Assembly (NCBI RefSeq): GCF_963678635.1 | Contig: NW_026970992.1 | Coordinates: 124,001-188,000, forward strand | Length of the DNA: 64,000 bases | Origin: Symsagittifera roscoffensis | Lineage: Eukaryota > Xenacoelomorpha > Acoela > Convolutidae | Direction of reading: 5' to 3' | In this document: positions 8,705 to 19,936 of the stretch, in pieces | How positions within the stretch are numbered: the stretch's first letter is position 1 | How the letters are laid out: the number at the start of each line of letters is the position of its first letter | Notes under the pieces: model-generated | Databases searched by the model: none | What the model was told of the DNA's origin: nothing | Seen by the model: only the letters and a program-made list of their open reading frames with translations | Made by a program: the position numbers and the translations under genes

Positions 8705-10930
8705 ATGCCGAACTCTACTTCTATCGCGACACCTGTTTTTTCAGCAGTGCGGAAAAAAATATTGAGCTCAAAAAGGAACTTGAGAAGACATGAGCAAAAA
8801 GTTCACAAGATCCTTCCTCCCCTAATCCTCAAACTGTTTGCGATGAGTGTCTCGAATCATTCGAGAGTTTGTCGGAAGCCCGAGAGCACGTCGAGCTGGT
8901 ACATGACATGACTTCCAATAGTCATTGTATCTATTGCCATTCAAAATTTCTCACCGCGGAAAGCTATGGACAACAATTGCTGAAGAAGCACGCATTGCCA
9001 GTTTGGGACAGCATTGAGACGACGTCTTCCGCTGCCCGAACGGAAAGCGCGTTCAGAGGCAAATTGCGTCAATAAGATCTCAAAGTTGGTGAAAAAGAAA
9101 CGGATTTGCTTCAAGTCATGATGCAAAACAAGGATTAAATTGATGCTCTCATACTGGAAAGGGTCAAAAAGGGTCCAAACAAGGTGCAATTCCACGTGGA
9201 AGTTGGACTGATCAAAATTCCCACTGTGCAAGACGGGTACAGTGGAAACTTCGAAAGGACCATGCTGTTTCTGAACACTAAGACATTGACAGTGTACTTC
9301 GAGGGAATAGCTGGGGATCAATTCTTGGAACTAATTGAACATATGATCAATCAAGTCAATTCGTTCTCTTCTCATGGTAGCGGATGGATGATTGACAGAA
9401 TTGAAAAATTGCAAATCAATTTCGCGGCATTCTCACCCAGAGGAGCAGGATCCTACCTCGAGCTGCCTGATGCACTCAGCGCAGCTTCTACTCTGCTTAC
9501 AAATATCAACACTAAAGATGATGACCGTTGCTTTTTCTACTGATTTGTTGCCGCTTATCACAATATGAATGAGCCGGCCCTCTACCTCACATCTAGACGG
9601 TAGCTGGAAAAAGCAAAGTCTCAACCTACGATCTCGAAAATGAAGGAATTGTGAAAATCAATGTGGAATACGAAATGCCAATGGGTCTGATGGAAATGGA
9701 CAGATTTGAAAAGCTGAACGATTGTCCAAACGTCTCCCAGTTAGAAAATTCTATTTGCCTTTTGAAAAACTTAAAATTTCCTCATTGATTTTCTTCACCT
9801 ATTCAAACACCCTTTATAGTTCATTCCAAACCTAGGTATAAAAATTAGTTTTTTTTTGTTCAGGTACAATGATGGCGAATTGTTGCCCATAAGAGTATCG
9901 AGCAGATTCACTACTAGCCTGATTGTGGACTTGTTGCTGCTGACAGATGGATCAAAATATCACTATGTGTTGATAAGTGATCTCCAGAAACTGGTCGAGT
10001 AGATGCGGCACAAAGTGCACCGATTTCAATCTGAGATTTGCCGCAAATGTTTCCACACATGCGCTTCATACGAAACTCTGAGAAGACATCAAGAACTGTG
10101 CTACCAAGACGAAGATGTCGTCATAACAATACCCAAGCCGGGAAAAGATGACCACAAGTTCAGAAACTTAACAGCTCATTAGTACGTACCCAGAGTAATC
10201 TATTTTGATCTGGAGTCACTGCTCTTACCAGTATACGGACAGCAATCTGATCCGCAAAAATTTAGCACGCAAACAAATGAAATCCATCAACCGTGCGGCT
10301 ACGCATTAGCAGTAATCGAATTTGGGAAAAAAGACCTGTTAAAGTTTGAGCTTAAAAGAGAAACGAATGTGATGGAAGAGCCAATTAGCTCCCTTGAATC
10401 GTTAGCGAGAAAAATTTATACAGAAAAAGGAAATGTTACACTTTCACTGGTATAACAGAGCAGGAACGGGAAGATGCTACAATTTGTTGGATTTGCGAGA
10501 ACGATTTTTCCGACAATGATCAAGTGGTACTTGATCATTGCCATTACACCAACAAGTTCCTGGGTTGGGCACACAATGAGTGTAACGTTAATAGAAAAAC
10601 AACAAATTAGATTCCAGTGGTAGCTCATAATTTGTCAAATTATGATTTACATTTTATAATCAAAGCGCTGGCAAAAAGCGATTCGTAAAACACTTTTTCC
10701 GTAATACCCGCATCTGAAGAAAACTATATATCCTTGACAATCTCAGTATATATAAAAACGTACACGGACAAAAACGGTAAAATCAAAAAACTCTAATAAA
10801 TCTGAGATTCATCGATTCGTATAGGTTCATGCTAGCACCGTTGGCAAAACTTGTCGATAATTTGCCCAACGAAAAATTTTTTCTGCTGGAGAACTTTTTT
10901 GAAACACTCGGCCACTCACATGAAAGGAAA
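8705..10930 (+). pseudogene. Polinton DNA polymerase B, N-terminal and exonuclease part only, broken
   Basis: It starts 'MPNSTSIATP'. C2H2-type fingers follow: a broken one near 8740-8800, 'CDECLESFESLSEAREHVEL' (about 8839), and 'CIYCHSKFL' with one His changed to Gln. A fourth finger ('CRKCFHTCASYETLRRH') lies near 10,040. The 3'-5' exonuclease motifs then appear: ExoI 'IYFDLES' (about 10,200), ExoII 'NLSNYDLHF' (about 10,630) and an ExoIII-like 'SYRFM' (about 10,820). Stops and frameshifts lie near 9075, 9138, 9541, 10,180 and throughout 10,440-10,900. The palm domain is absent. The family replicates Polintons by protein priming. Confidence 0.85.
9740..9863 (+). other. Probable intron in the PolB pseudogene
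   Basis: GT at 9740-9741 and a poly-T tract ending TTGTTCAG at 9863 bound 124 bp. Removing it joins two open stretches in phase and bypasses stops inside the segment. The acceptor matches the nematode TTTTCAG consensus. Confidence 0.7.
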
Positions 10931-11573
10931 ATTTGAAGGAAAATTTCAAGTTACGAAGCGATGTTTTTTCCATGCATATAATTAGGTTAGCTGAAAAAAG
11001 CAACTGAACGTTAAATTCAATTTGTTTTTTTTTGGCGAAGAAGAAAAAACAACAAAAATCGGAAAGAATATTAAAAATTACATACTATGCCAGTTGCCTT
11101 GACAGTTGCTAAATTTTACAACTGTTTCAAAGCTCTGAAACAAGGTACTTTTTTTAACACGGTCACTTCACGAGGACGAGGGGAATTTGTACTAAGTATG
11201 GGTTTTTTGGGAGTCAAGTTTATAACCATACAATAACGGTTACAGTTTTAAGAACTCAGTTGGTGGTTTGGTATCCAAAAATATCAAAGAAAACGTCTGT
11301 GCCGAGAAATTTGGTCTAAAAAAAGTGTTGGCTTTAATCAGAGGCTTACCTCTTGCAATTTAGTTGCACTACAATTTTAGCGTTTAAGCAGTCTTTTTAT
11401 TTCTCATTCTTCCTTTTGAATTCTTACCTAATTCAGGTTCTCTTTACTAAAAATAATAGGAAATGCAGACCAAAGTTAAAGTTTTTTTTTCGTTTTTAAT
11501 ATTCACATTCTGTTCTTTTTGCTCAGTAACCGGATCTCTCGTTAAGAAAGTGAAAATAGGATTCTGTTTTTAG
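10931..11573. other. No gene recognised
   Basis: Between the last PolB exonuclease motif and the first SLC6 exon. Short open stretches exist in several frames (for example around 11,240-11,350), but I recognise none. It is probably decayed Polinton sequence passing into SLC6 intron. Confidence 0.4.
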
Positions 11574-13458
11574 GCTCTGCCATATGGGCCATCTGTTTTT
11601 CCTGATGACGGTGAACATAGGCCTGGACACAGTGTTTGTAGATGTTGAGACGAAAGTGGCCACCTTATAAGACGAGCTCCCCTCACTCAAACCCCACAGA
11701 AAATATGTCACCGCTGTGTGTATTCTCATCATCACTATAATCGCCCTCCTATTTCCAGCACGTCTTGGGGTAAGTTTGATTAATACATTTTTTTCCAGTA
11801 TATAACCAAATTCTATTTTTTTATTTGCTAATTGATCATTATGATTAATTGTTTGTAAAAAAAACATTTTATCTCAAAATAACCCAGATGGGAGACCGCT
11901 TTCAAAATTTTGATTTTTCCCGAAGTTATACCCTTATACCAATATTGATTTATTTTCCCCCAAATTGCACCCTTTTCAGGTGAATATTGGCTGGCTCACC
12001 ATATGCAAAAATGAGGCAAAAGTATTTGCCTAGCAAAACAGATCAAATCTTTTGCGTAAACTTGTACTATCTGAAAAGCTCATGTAAATTCCGATAATGT
12101 ATCTAAGATTTAAGATTTATTGAACAGCAGAAGGACTAGAAAAATCAGCTGGCTTTTCAGTTATTACTAGGATCCAGTTTCATGCCCCTGGTTAAGACTT
12201 TTAGACCCTGTTAGATGTAGATTATGCCACAAAAATTATTGGATGCCATTTTTGATCAATTTCACACTCTTTCGTGTCATCATAGGCATCTACTGGTTCT
12301 CGCTTCTGGACTGGTACACTGCATGGTACCCGCTGTTCCTCCTCGAACTGATTCAGGGGGTGGTGTTCGTATACATCTACGGAGTGCGCCGCTTTTCTGT
12401 CGATATCGTGTCTATGACTGGAAAGCCAGTCGGAATGTTCTGGAAGGTATTAGGTTTTCAAATCCAGGGGCGAATCTAGAATTTTCTCGAAGGTGTGCGG
12501 ATTTTCAAACATTTTTCAAAAATTTTGTCGACTTTACTTTTTGGTCGACCAAATTGATCTTCCGAGCACCCCCAGAACACTAAAAAGACCCAAAAATTTT
12601 GCATGGCAGGTTAGTTTTTGCAAAACAAACAGGTTAAGACCCCTGTTTGACAAAAATTGCTTAACATACAATTTTCATGCATTTCCATTAGTACAGAAAG
12701 TTGCTTGAAAGTTCTATGATCAGTGCTTTTTCAAATATGGAAATTGTATGAATAGCCTTTTCCCATAATACAAAAAAAAATTTAAAAAATATCTCAAAAC
12801 TTTTGGGATGTGTTGGTGACCGAACACAAGTGACAAAAACCATGGCTTACTCAAAACTACAGCCACCAAAGGTTTGATTGTCTTGCATTTATATTGCAAT
12901 GGAAACGACCTGAGTTGTGTAAGAAGTTTCTTACACAAATGATATAATGAAAGCATCAAACTTTTAGTTTTTGGCAAGCAGTTTCAAAGAAGATTTTTTT
13001 TAAAATTTGAATTTTTAAATTATCAGACAATGATAAAGGCATACATAAACATGCCATAACAGAGAAAGAAGCGTTTTTAACCTGTTTGAGAGAAAATTTG
13101 CATGCAAAAAAATTTTTGGGAAATGATTGTTTGAGTACAAAGCTCGATTTGCGGTTGAAAAAAAAATCAAAAAACATCTGGAGCAATTTCAAAGCTACTT
13201 GAAAAAATTTTTGTTGTCGCCATCAAAAAAATGCTAGTCATACAGTTTTTATATAGAGAAATTGTGTGATAAGCATTTTTTTGACAAAATTTTTTCTTTT
13301 TTAACTTCTACGATACACCAAATTCTATTCCAAAACAAGAAAAAAGTTCCTTGAAAGTTTGATGACACCATTATTGCGAAATGTACGAAATTTGTATTTT
13401 TTTACTATTTTTCATAGACTCAGTTTATGGAGTTGTGTGATTAGCATTTTTGATCTAT

Positions 13459-13640
13459 GAAGACCAACCCGGGTCAGGCCGTTTTTAGGCACTTTTTGGA
13501 AAATTTTGACCAAAAAATTGCGTTTTTTTGGCCTGCGCTCCCCTTCAAAATTAGTATATATTGGCATCGAAGACGCCTCTAGAAAAATTTTAAGGTTGGT
13601 TGGCCTAAAATGGATGCCAAAAAATAATACCAAAGGGGGG
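13459..13640 (+). mobile_element. Fragment of the non-autonomous hAT-like family
   Basis: Shares with 25,957-26,688 and 27,496-27,720 the blocks 'GGCACTTTTTGGAAAATTTT', 'CCCTTCAAAATTAG' and 'AGAAAAATTTTAAGGTTG'. It lacks the terminal repeats, so only the interior is kept. Confidence 0.65.
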
Positions 13641-14643
13641 CCCTTTGGTTGGTGAGAGGGTCAAATTCCTGAGAGACTGGCGTAGAACCCGCGCCCCCTC
13701 CTTAAATGCGTTCCGATCATTGATTGCTGAAGTGTGAAATTGTCATTTTTTGGCTTCTTCATATAGTTTTAACTATGAAAATTTCTGAGCAAACGTTTGT
13801 ATATGATTCTGAACGCGATTGAAAAAAAACACAGAAAAAAAATTCTGTACAATTTTTTTTCAACCTTCGACTAAACCTTAAGAGATCACGTGATCAAGAT
13901 TTTCCAAATTAGTTTTCGTTTTAATCAACAAAAAACCTGCATGCATAGATTTATTTTTAAGCTGAACCGGGTCTTTTGAATGACCGGGTCTCTTTGGTTA
14001 TACTGCCCAGAGTCGCCAAATTGTTTTTGTTTGTAATGAAAATCCTGGTTTTTGTCTTAGTGAAAAAAATTTCAACAAATCAAGTTTGAGCATTACCATC
14101 CCATTATCGAATTAACAAAAAATCAGCTTTGTGAAGTATAATAGAAAAGGGATCATGTTAACATCCTGCAAGCAGAAAGTCCAAAATTAGATCCTCTAGG
14201 CCGATTTCGGACACCAGGTCAACGGGATTTCCAGCCGAATAAAAAAATAAGAACTTCATGCCAAACATTTTTTTCAAAATCATGAAAAATGACTAATTTG
14301 AAGACTGTTATGGAAAATTTTTGAGCCTCTAGTGGATCTTAAGGAATATCTTAAAAGTGAAGGAAATTTTCATAGGTACAATTCATGAATTTCAAAAACC
14401 GGCTGATGTAACTAACCGATTCCCTACCTAAGTAGCGCATTGTAAATAACGCTTATTATGGACTAAGCTCGCCTAAGTATTCGAAAATTACTTAGGCTAA
14501 TTTTTCACATTTTACATATGAAAAATTAGCCTGTGAGGTGCTTGAGTGCAAAGTTTAAATTTTGAAGTCCCGCCGTCGGTCTGTCCTAGACCCTCTCCAG
14601 GCGCTAAGAGTAAAATACTCTATTCTGATTACTTGAAAAATCC

Positions 14644-14853
14644 GGCTCTTTTTCCTTCCCCCCCCCCCCCCCCACCTCACACAAACATGAATTTTATGGT
14701 CTAACGAGCGGTCTTACAAGGTTAATAATGGAGACCAAATATGTTTGTCATGGCCTAATTTGTCTACATGCCAATTTTCATGACAATCGGACAAAGTGAA
14801 CAGTAACTTCAAATATAAAAGTTTGCAGGTGGGGGGGGGAAGGAAAAAGAGCC
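14644..14853 (+). mobile_element. hAT-like MITE with 8-bp target duplication
   Basis: 210 bp starting 'GGCTCTTTTTCCTTCCC' and ending with its inverse ('GGAAGGAAAAAGAGCC'). Both flanks carry AAAAATCC (14,636-14,643 and 14,854-14,861), an 8-bp duplication typical of the hAT superfamily. A related, longer-decayed copy lies at 26,113-26,522. A 16-C tract (14,658-14,673) sits inside the left terminal repeat. Confidence 0.85.
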
Positions 14854-14905
14854 AAAAATCCAACTTAAACCAAGTTAAAATCTACCCCGAAACTGCTTTT
14901 TTTTT

Positions 14906-14920
14906 GGGGGGGGGGGGGGG
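14906..14920 (+). repeat. 15-G homopolymer tract
   Basis: Directly preceded by nine T. With the 16-C tract at 14,658-14,673 it gives two long G/C monotracts 230 bp apart in the SLC6 intron. Confidence 0.95.
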
Positions 14921-15007
14921 TTGGAGGGTGTTAGCTTTTATAAAAAACCTGAGTGAACTTCAGGTGTGCTGGCTGGTGGTGTCGCCTTCAGTGTTGTTTC
15001 TGGTTCT

Positions 15008-15012
15008 GCTGG
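15008..15012. repeat. 5-bp target site duplication of the BEL/Pao element
   Basis: GCTGG at 15,008-15,012 is repeated at 24,377-24,381, exactly outside the two 449-bp LTRs. The flanking sequence on both sides is SLC6 coding sequence, in phase once one GCTGG is discounted. Confidence 0.95.
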
Positions 15013-15461
15013 TATTCTGGCCTTTTTTATAACTTATAAAAACAGGAAACAGAATCGGTTTAATTCAAGAGAATCAATAAAAGGCGAATTTTAGTAATTT
15101 TTTATTGCACGGAATTAGCAACAACATTACACGTATCAAGTTAAAAAGTGGGCTTGTTCATGCCCTGATTTGTGTGATTTATGTGTTTTTTCACAATGAG
15201 TTCATACTTAATTCACGCAGTTTAATTAACAGAAACTCAATTGCAAACAAATTTTGAACCGATTAAAATATTAGCATTTTATGTTCTGTCAGGTTCGGCT
15301 CAAATAGGATTCTCAAATGAAACGACTTAGGTGAGAATCGAACCCACGCCGAACTCCCCGGAACGCACTATGTATACGCTGAGCTATATAGCTGATATTG
15401 ATAAGCAACTATACTGGCTTTATACTATACTTTCATACTTTAATGCTATGTAGCATTAACA
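15013..15461 (-). repeat. BEL/Pao 3' LTR
   Basis: On the element strand it starts TGTTAATG and ends CCAGAATA. It matches 23,928-24,376 at equal length with about seven substitutions and no visible indel. It contains tRNA-like A- and B-box sequences. Confidence 0.95.
15333..15386 (-). promoter_or_regulatory. tRNA-like Pol III A and B boxes in the LTR
   Basis: On the element's sense strand, TAGCTCAGCGT (15,376-15,386) fits the Pol III A box and GGTTCGATTCTC (15,333-15,344) fits the B box, about 42 nt apart as in a tRNA gene. The B box lies in a perfect T-arm: stem GTGGG/CTCAC around loop TTCGATT. No acceptor stem forms and the anticodon arm is poor, so it is tRNA-derived rather than a tRNA. 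The right LTR has the same boxes at 24,248-24,301. Confidence 0.6.
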
Positions 15462-15473
15462 TCCTCCACGCCC
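15462..15473 (-). promoter_or_regulatory. BEL/Pao polypurine tract
   Basis: On the element strand GGGCGTGGAGGA directly precedes the 3' LTR start TGTTAATG. It overlaps the end of the integrase reading frame. Confidence 0.7.
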
Positions 15474-16872
15474 GAAGGAGCGAGAACCGGAACGAGCTTA
15501 ACGAGCGGACGAGTGTAGTTTCCGGAAACGGTCCTTAGGTTTGCAGAACGGGCGGTGTTGTCTTTACCGTAGTTTAACGACGTTATGCGTGCTAGTGGCC
15601 CCTAGGGCTAGTGGATTCAACTAACCACACCATATCTCCCGTTTTCAAAGAGTATTCGGGAGGAGCATGCCACTTAACTCTTTTATTGAGTGTAGGGACG
15701 TACTCACTTAACCATCGCTGCCAAATTGCGTTTGCGTACGACTGCGCACGGGCATAGCGCTTAGAGTGAGAATAGTTTTCACTCGACCTTAGAGACGGAA
15801 ACGTTAGACTGTGCTGACCTAAGAGGAAATGATTCGGCGTCAAAGCCTCAAGACTATCGGGGTCGTCAGAAACGGGAGTGAGTGGACGGGCGTTTAGTGA
15901 ACCTTCAACTAGGCACATGGTTGTGTTCAAAATCTCGTCAGTCAACTTTCTTGACCCTAAGATTGCATAAAACACACGCTTACAACTGCGCACCATTCGC
16001 TCCCATGCTCCACCCTGATGTGGTGCACTTGGCGGATTATACTTCCACTTAATGCCTTTGTGTACGAGCGACAGTGGAGCTTCTGTGTTCCAATTTTTGA
16101 TGCACAGAAGAAGCTCTTTTTCGGCTCCTACAAAGTTTGTTCCGTTGTCCGACCAAATTATTGAGGGTGTTCCTCGCCTAGAAATAAAGCGCTCGATAGC
16201 CATCACACATGAACTTGTGTCCATGGATGGAACCAACTCAATGTGAATTGCGCAAGTCGTTAAGCAAGTAAATAGAAAACCCCAGCGTTTCTCGGAAGAT
16301 CGACGAATGGTTACATGAAATGGTCCAAAATAATCGACGCCGCAGTTCGAGAACGGTGGCTGGCGGTAACCTAGACGCTCCGCGGGAAGGTCAGACATCA
16401 TTGGAGTAACGATTTTCGCTTTTCGCTTTCTACAGCACACGCAATGTGTTTCAATAGCTCTTAGTGCAGATCTTAAGCGTAGTACAACAAATTGCTGATG
16501 AATGACGGAACGACGGTAGTCGACTGACTGATGTTCGTGCTTAATGTGATAAAAACGGAGAAACAATCGGATTAGGCGATGGCGGCTATCCAAAATTATT
16601 GGATGGCGAGTTTCGAATGCGGTTGCAGAGAGACGTTGGATACGGCCGGTAGATCTAATTAAACCGTTCGGCCCGATAAAAGGCGAATACGATGATATAC
16701 GGTTCGACGTTTTCACATATTTTTCAGCTGCTAATTGTTTACTTTCAGCTGGTAATGACTCTAACTGCGAAAGTTGCAAAAGTTTTTCCTCTGAAATAAC
16801 AAGTTCTGCTGGATCAATTATGGCCTTATCTGGGGATCTGAAATGTCTATGCTTAGGTGAGAGTCTCAACAT
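15462..16872 (-). pseudogene. BEL/Pao integrase, broken at both ends
   Basis: Open from ATG 16,872 to 15,592 (426 aa), in frame with the upstream RT but separated by TGA (16,885). Zinc-binding residues appear in 'HIKHEHQSVDYRR' and 'IETHCVCCRKRKAK'. The catalytic triad is in 'NCGVDYFGPF', 'IIWSDNGTNFVGA' and 'GGAWERMVRSCK'. A C-terminal 'GDMVWLVE' module follows. A frameshift near 15,600 moves the last about 45 codons ('LARITSLNYGKD') to another frame, which runs into the polypurine tract. The catalytic residues look intact but the polyprotein is not. Confidence 0.92.
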
Positions 16873-16884
16873 ATATGCGACCAG

Positions 16885-18997
16885 TCACTTTATCTTGGAG
16901 AACGAGCTATACTCTTCCCAAGGGAAGGCAAAGTCAGTCAAAACTGCAGTGCACGGAAAAATGGAAGAGACCTCTAAACCCTCGTTTAGATCGTAGACCG
17001 GACCATCCAGGCGAATTTTGTCAGTAACTTCCCTATTTGGATTGAAAGGCCAATCAGAAGTTTTCAAAAAGGAAAGGCCGTTTACCCAACTGCTTTGCTT
17101 GAGGGAGTCAGCAGTAATACCTCTAGTTCCGGTGTCAGCGGGGTTGTCTCCACTCAAAACATGGAACCATTGGTCAATTGATGTTGACTCCAGAATCTCG
17201 GCTACTCGATTGGCTACAAACACGGGCTGTTTGCTTGTCGAGTTCAACCACTTAAGGACTGTTGTGCTGTCAGTCCACATGAACACTTTGGAAATACTCA
17301 GTGTCAGAGCTCTCTCGATATCATCCTTCAGGCGACTGGCAAGAAGCGCAGCCTGAAGTTCCAACTTCGGAATTGAAAGCATCTTCATCGGGGCTACTCT
17401 TGCTTTACCGAAAACAAACGCTAGTTGACATTTGCAACAAGCGTTTTTCTGAGCTCGAAGGAATGCTACAGAACAGAAAACGTCCAATGAGCTATCACCG
17501 AACATGTGCAGCTCAACCTCATCTACTGAGAAGTCAAAATAGCAACGAGGTATTTTGAGCTGCCCTAAAACTGGCAAGCCAGAGTGCCATTCAGTGAATC
17601 TGCGGCACAACTCAATTGGCAGTGGGTCGTCCCACTGTTGGCCACTCAATCTCCAGATATCTTTCAGTAACAAACGTGCGCGTACGGTATACGGGGCGAC
17701 AAGACCTATGGGGTCGAACACGGAAGACACAAAACTAAGGACCGATCGCTGCGTAACGGAGTCTTTGAGTTCGCGGTTGACTCCTCTGCTCACAACCAAC
17801 GTATCGGTGACGTGGTCCCATTTGAGACCAAGAGCATGCGATGCGGTTTCCGGATTAATCGCAGCGGTAAAAATTTCCTTATTGTTGTTAGCGCTGGTCT
17901 TAGGGGGATTTAGTTTCGAAGACAAATTGGGAACGTTGCTAATAAATTTTGCAAGATTAAACGCACCCAACTTAAGCAGTTCAAATAAACTGCGACTTAA
18001 CCTTAAAGCAGTTTCTGGGTTTTTTACAGACCCAAGGTAGTCATCCATGTAAAAGTTGTTAAGCACGGCGTAAGCGGCATCGGGGTAACGATCTTGGTTA
18101 TCGACGGCTGTTCGGCGAAGAGCATAGTTAGCACATGTCGGAGAATCTTTCGCTCCAAATATATGCCTTGTATATTGAAATACACTCACATCTGATGTGG
18201 GGTCCTCCCGCCACAAAAAACGCAAGGAACGTTGATCCTTGGAACGTGGAACTTTCTAGTAAGCCGACCTGCATAAACATGCTTTCGATATCTGCGGAAA
18301 TTGCGTATTTGTGCTCTCGGAAGCGCAATAAAACGAATAAAAGGTTCTGAAGCAGATCGGGGCCGACGAGAAGGGAGTTATTCAGTGAACTGCCGTGAAA
18401 CCTAGAAGCACCGTTTAAAACGCGCCGAACTTTGCCGGGTTTGTTCGGATTTAAAACTGGGTGGTGCGGTACGTACCATTCTCGGTCTGAACGGTTTTTT
18501 GAGTCGTGAGGGCTAGCCGGGACCACGTAACCCTTCTCGACATCACTTCGGATATCTGATGCGTATTGAGTTTTCAGGTTTAAATCTTTCTCTAGACGCT
18601 TTTCAAGAGACTTAAACTGGACCAACGAAACGTAAAAGTTATCGGGAAGATGAATGTTGTCATCAGCCCAGAGCATTCCGACAATATAACGACTGCCATC
18701 ATGAATCGTGGTTGAGTCAAGAATTTTTTGTGCACGTTTATCAGCTGAGGAACGGGGATCAGCTTGTTTAAACGTGCCATACGACTCTAGCTCGTACCAT
18801 TTCTTCACTTGGTCAGCAAGTGCTACGTCCTCAACATTGCACTTGAAAGTGGTGGCTCGAACACCAATTGGTGATGGAAGTGGGCCGCTGAGAACCCAGC
18901 CAATGGGCATACGGACAGCGACAGGAGTGTTTTGATTTCGACCTTGGAAGTATTCGAGAGGCTTGATTGCATGAAAGACATCCTGCCCTAATATCAT
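16885..18997 (-). pseudogene. BEL/Pao reverse transcriptase-RNase H, frameshifted
   Basis: The first part (18,997-18,128) has the linker 'ILGQDVFHAI' and RT motifs 'VRRVLNGASRFHGSSLN' and 'YAISADIESMFMQV'. Near 18,230 a one-base change shifts the frame to the second part (18,225-16,885) with 'HIFGAKDSPTCANYALRR' and the catalytic 'NFYMDDYLGSV'. RNase H-like motifs follow: 'LHMFGDSS', 'IPKLELQAALLASRL', 'VFMWTDSTTVLKWL' and 'NPADTGTRG'. TGA at 16,885 separates it from integrase. The family copies element RNA to DNA. Confidence 0.92.
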
Positions 18998-19009
18998 CTC
19001 AACGTCGGA

Positions 19010-19846
19010 TTAGTTGTAGACAATAGGTTTAATTGGCTGCAGATGTGGAAACCTGTCTTGAAGAATGGTAACGTCAATGGTTTCGGAACCAACGCTCAAA
19101 CTGTCTTTCACAAACGGCGTAACCCTAAACGAGTATTCATGGTGGTCGAATTTGGCAAAAACATTCACTTCGACTTGTTGCGTGGGAACGGATTCCGTCG
19201 AAATGAAGCCGTTTACCAGAATATCCAGCTGTTGGCCAGTTAAATTTAAACGCTGTGCTAGGCCCGCCGAGACCCATGAGTGGGTACAACAGGAATCGCA
19301 CATTACAAGAGCAGTGGTCACATCTGTGTGTGAACTTATTTCCAATTGAAGCACAGGAAGGAGTCCCGTAAGTTTCTTGTAAGACGACGAACCGGCTACG
19401 TTTGATGACGAAGTTTGCGGCTTATTCCGTTTCGGCGGGGCGGTACTGTTTGAATTCGAATGGCTTGCATTATTGCTATTGTTTAACTCTTTGTTTGCAG
19501 ACCTTACGCTGAAAACTTTCTCAGCACCATTTAACAAGACATTATGGGTGCTTTCACAACCAGGCTTAGTGCATTTGCGGGCTTTAGGGCATTTTCGGAA
19601 CATGTGGTCAGGTTGAAAGCAAGCAAAACACAACCTATTTTGTGCGGAGAATTGAGCTCGTTGAGTTGGGGTCTTTTCCTTAAACACAGAACAACTCCAG
19701 AGTGGGTGTTTACCATTGCACTGGAGGCACGGAGCATAAATTGGTTTTTCAAATTTTGAAGCAGCGGCAAAAACTTTTGTAGGTGGTTTATGGAAACCAG
19801 TCTTTGGAGTCTCCTCAGGTCGTGACTTATTCTGACTCACACGCAT
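19010..19846 (-). pseudogene. BEL/Pao nucleocapsid zinc fingers and A17-type protease
   Basis: Cys/His clusters typical of Pao nucleocapsid come first ('CLQCNGKHPLWSCSVF' and 'CFACFQPDHMFRKCP', with a third Cys/His group). A Ser/Asn linker follows, then the protease core 'ALVMCDSCCTHSWVSAGLA'. The active-site triplet reads Asp-Ser-Cys where most retroelement proteases have Asp-Ser/Thr-Gly; I cannot tell whether this is decay or normal for this lineage. TAA at 19,010 cuts it from RT, which continues in the same frame. TAG at 19,937 cuts it from the upstream gag. Confidence 0.85.
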
Positions 19847-19936
19847 AAGTTCATGTTCCTCAGCTTTGTCGCGGAGCCACTCATTAAAGTCTAAAACGGT
19901 TGGTTGTCTCCAACATTTCTTTACAGAGTGGAGAGA

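Larger units (their letters stand above)
1..10980 (+). mobile_element. Polinton/Maverick DNA transposon remnant
   Basis: The plus-strand series integrase, minor capsid (penton-like), PX-like, major capsid, adenain-like protease, then protein-primed DNA polymerase B is the hallmark gene set of Polinton/Maverick elements. The left end is cut by the window. The polymerase half of PolB is missing at the right, and no packaging ATPase was seen. Almost every gene has stops or frameshifts, so this is an old, dead copy. Its 6-kb terminal repeats could not be delimited. Whether the 4.6-8.0 kb middle belongs to the same element is uncertain. Confidence 0.85.
12447..14963. other. SLC6 intron filled with transposon debris
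   Basis: Contains a hAT-like start near 12,465 ('CAGGGGCGAATCTAGAATTT'), the hAT-family fragment at 13,459-13,640, a MITE at 14,644-14,853 and a 15-G tract at 14,906-14,920. The segment 12,650-13,440 is AT-rich with no recognised content. Confidence 0.6.

Noticed and set aside
15333..15386. A functional tRNA gene in the BEL/Pao LTR
   Set aside because: No acceptor stem pairs and the anticodon arm is irregular; only the A box, B box and T-arm are tRNA-like.
19010..19846. Asp-Ser-Cys in the BEL protease as a proven inactivating mutation
   Set aside because: Pao-type proteases vary at this triplet and I cannot confirm the lineage norm without an alignment.
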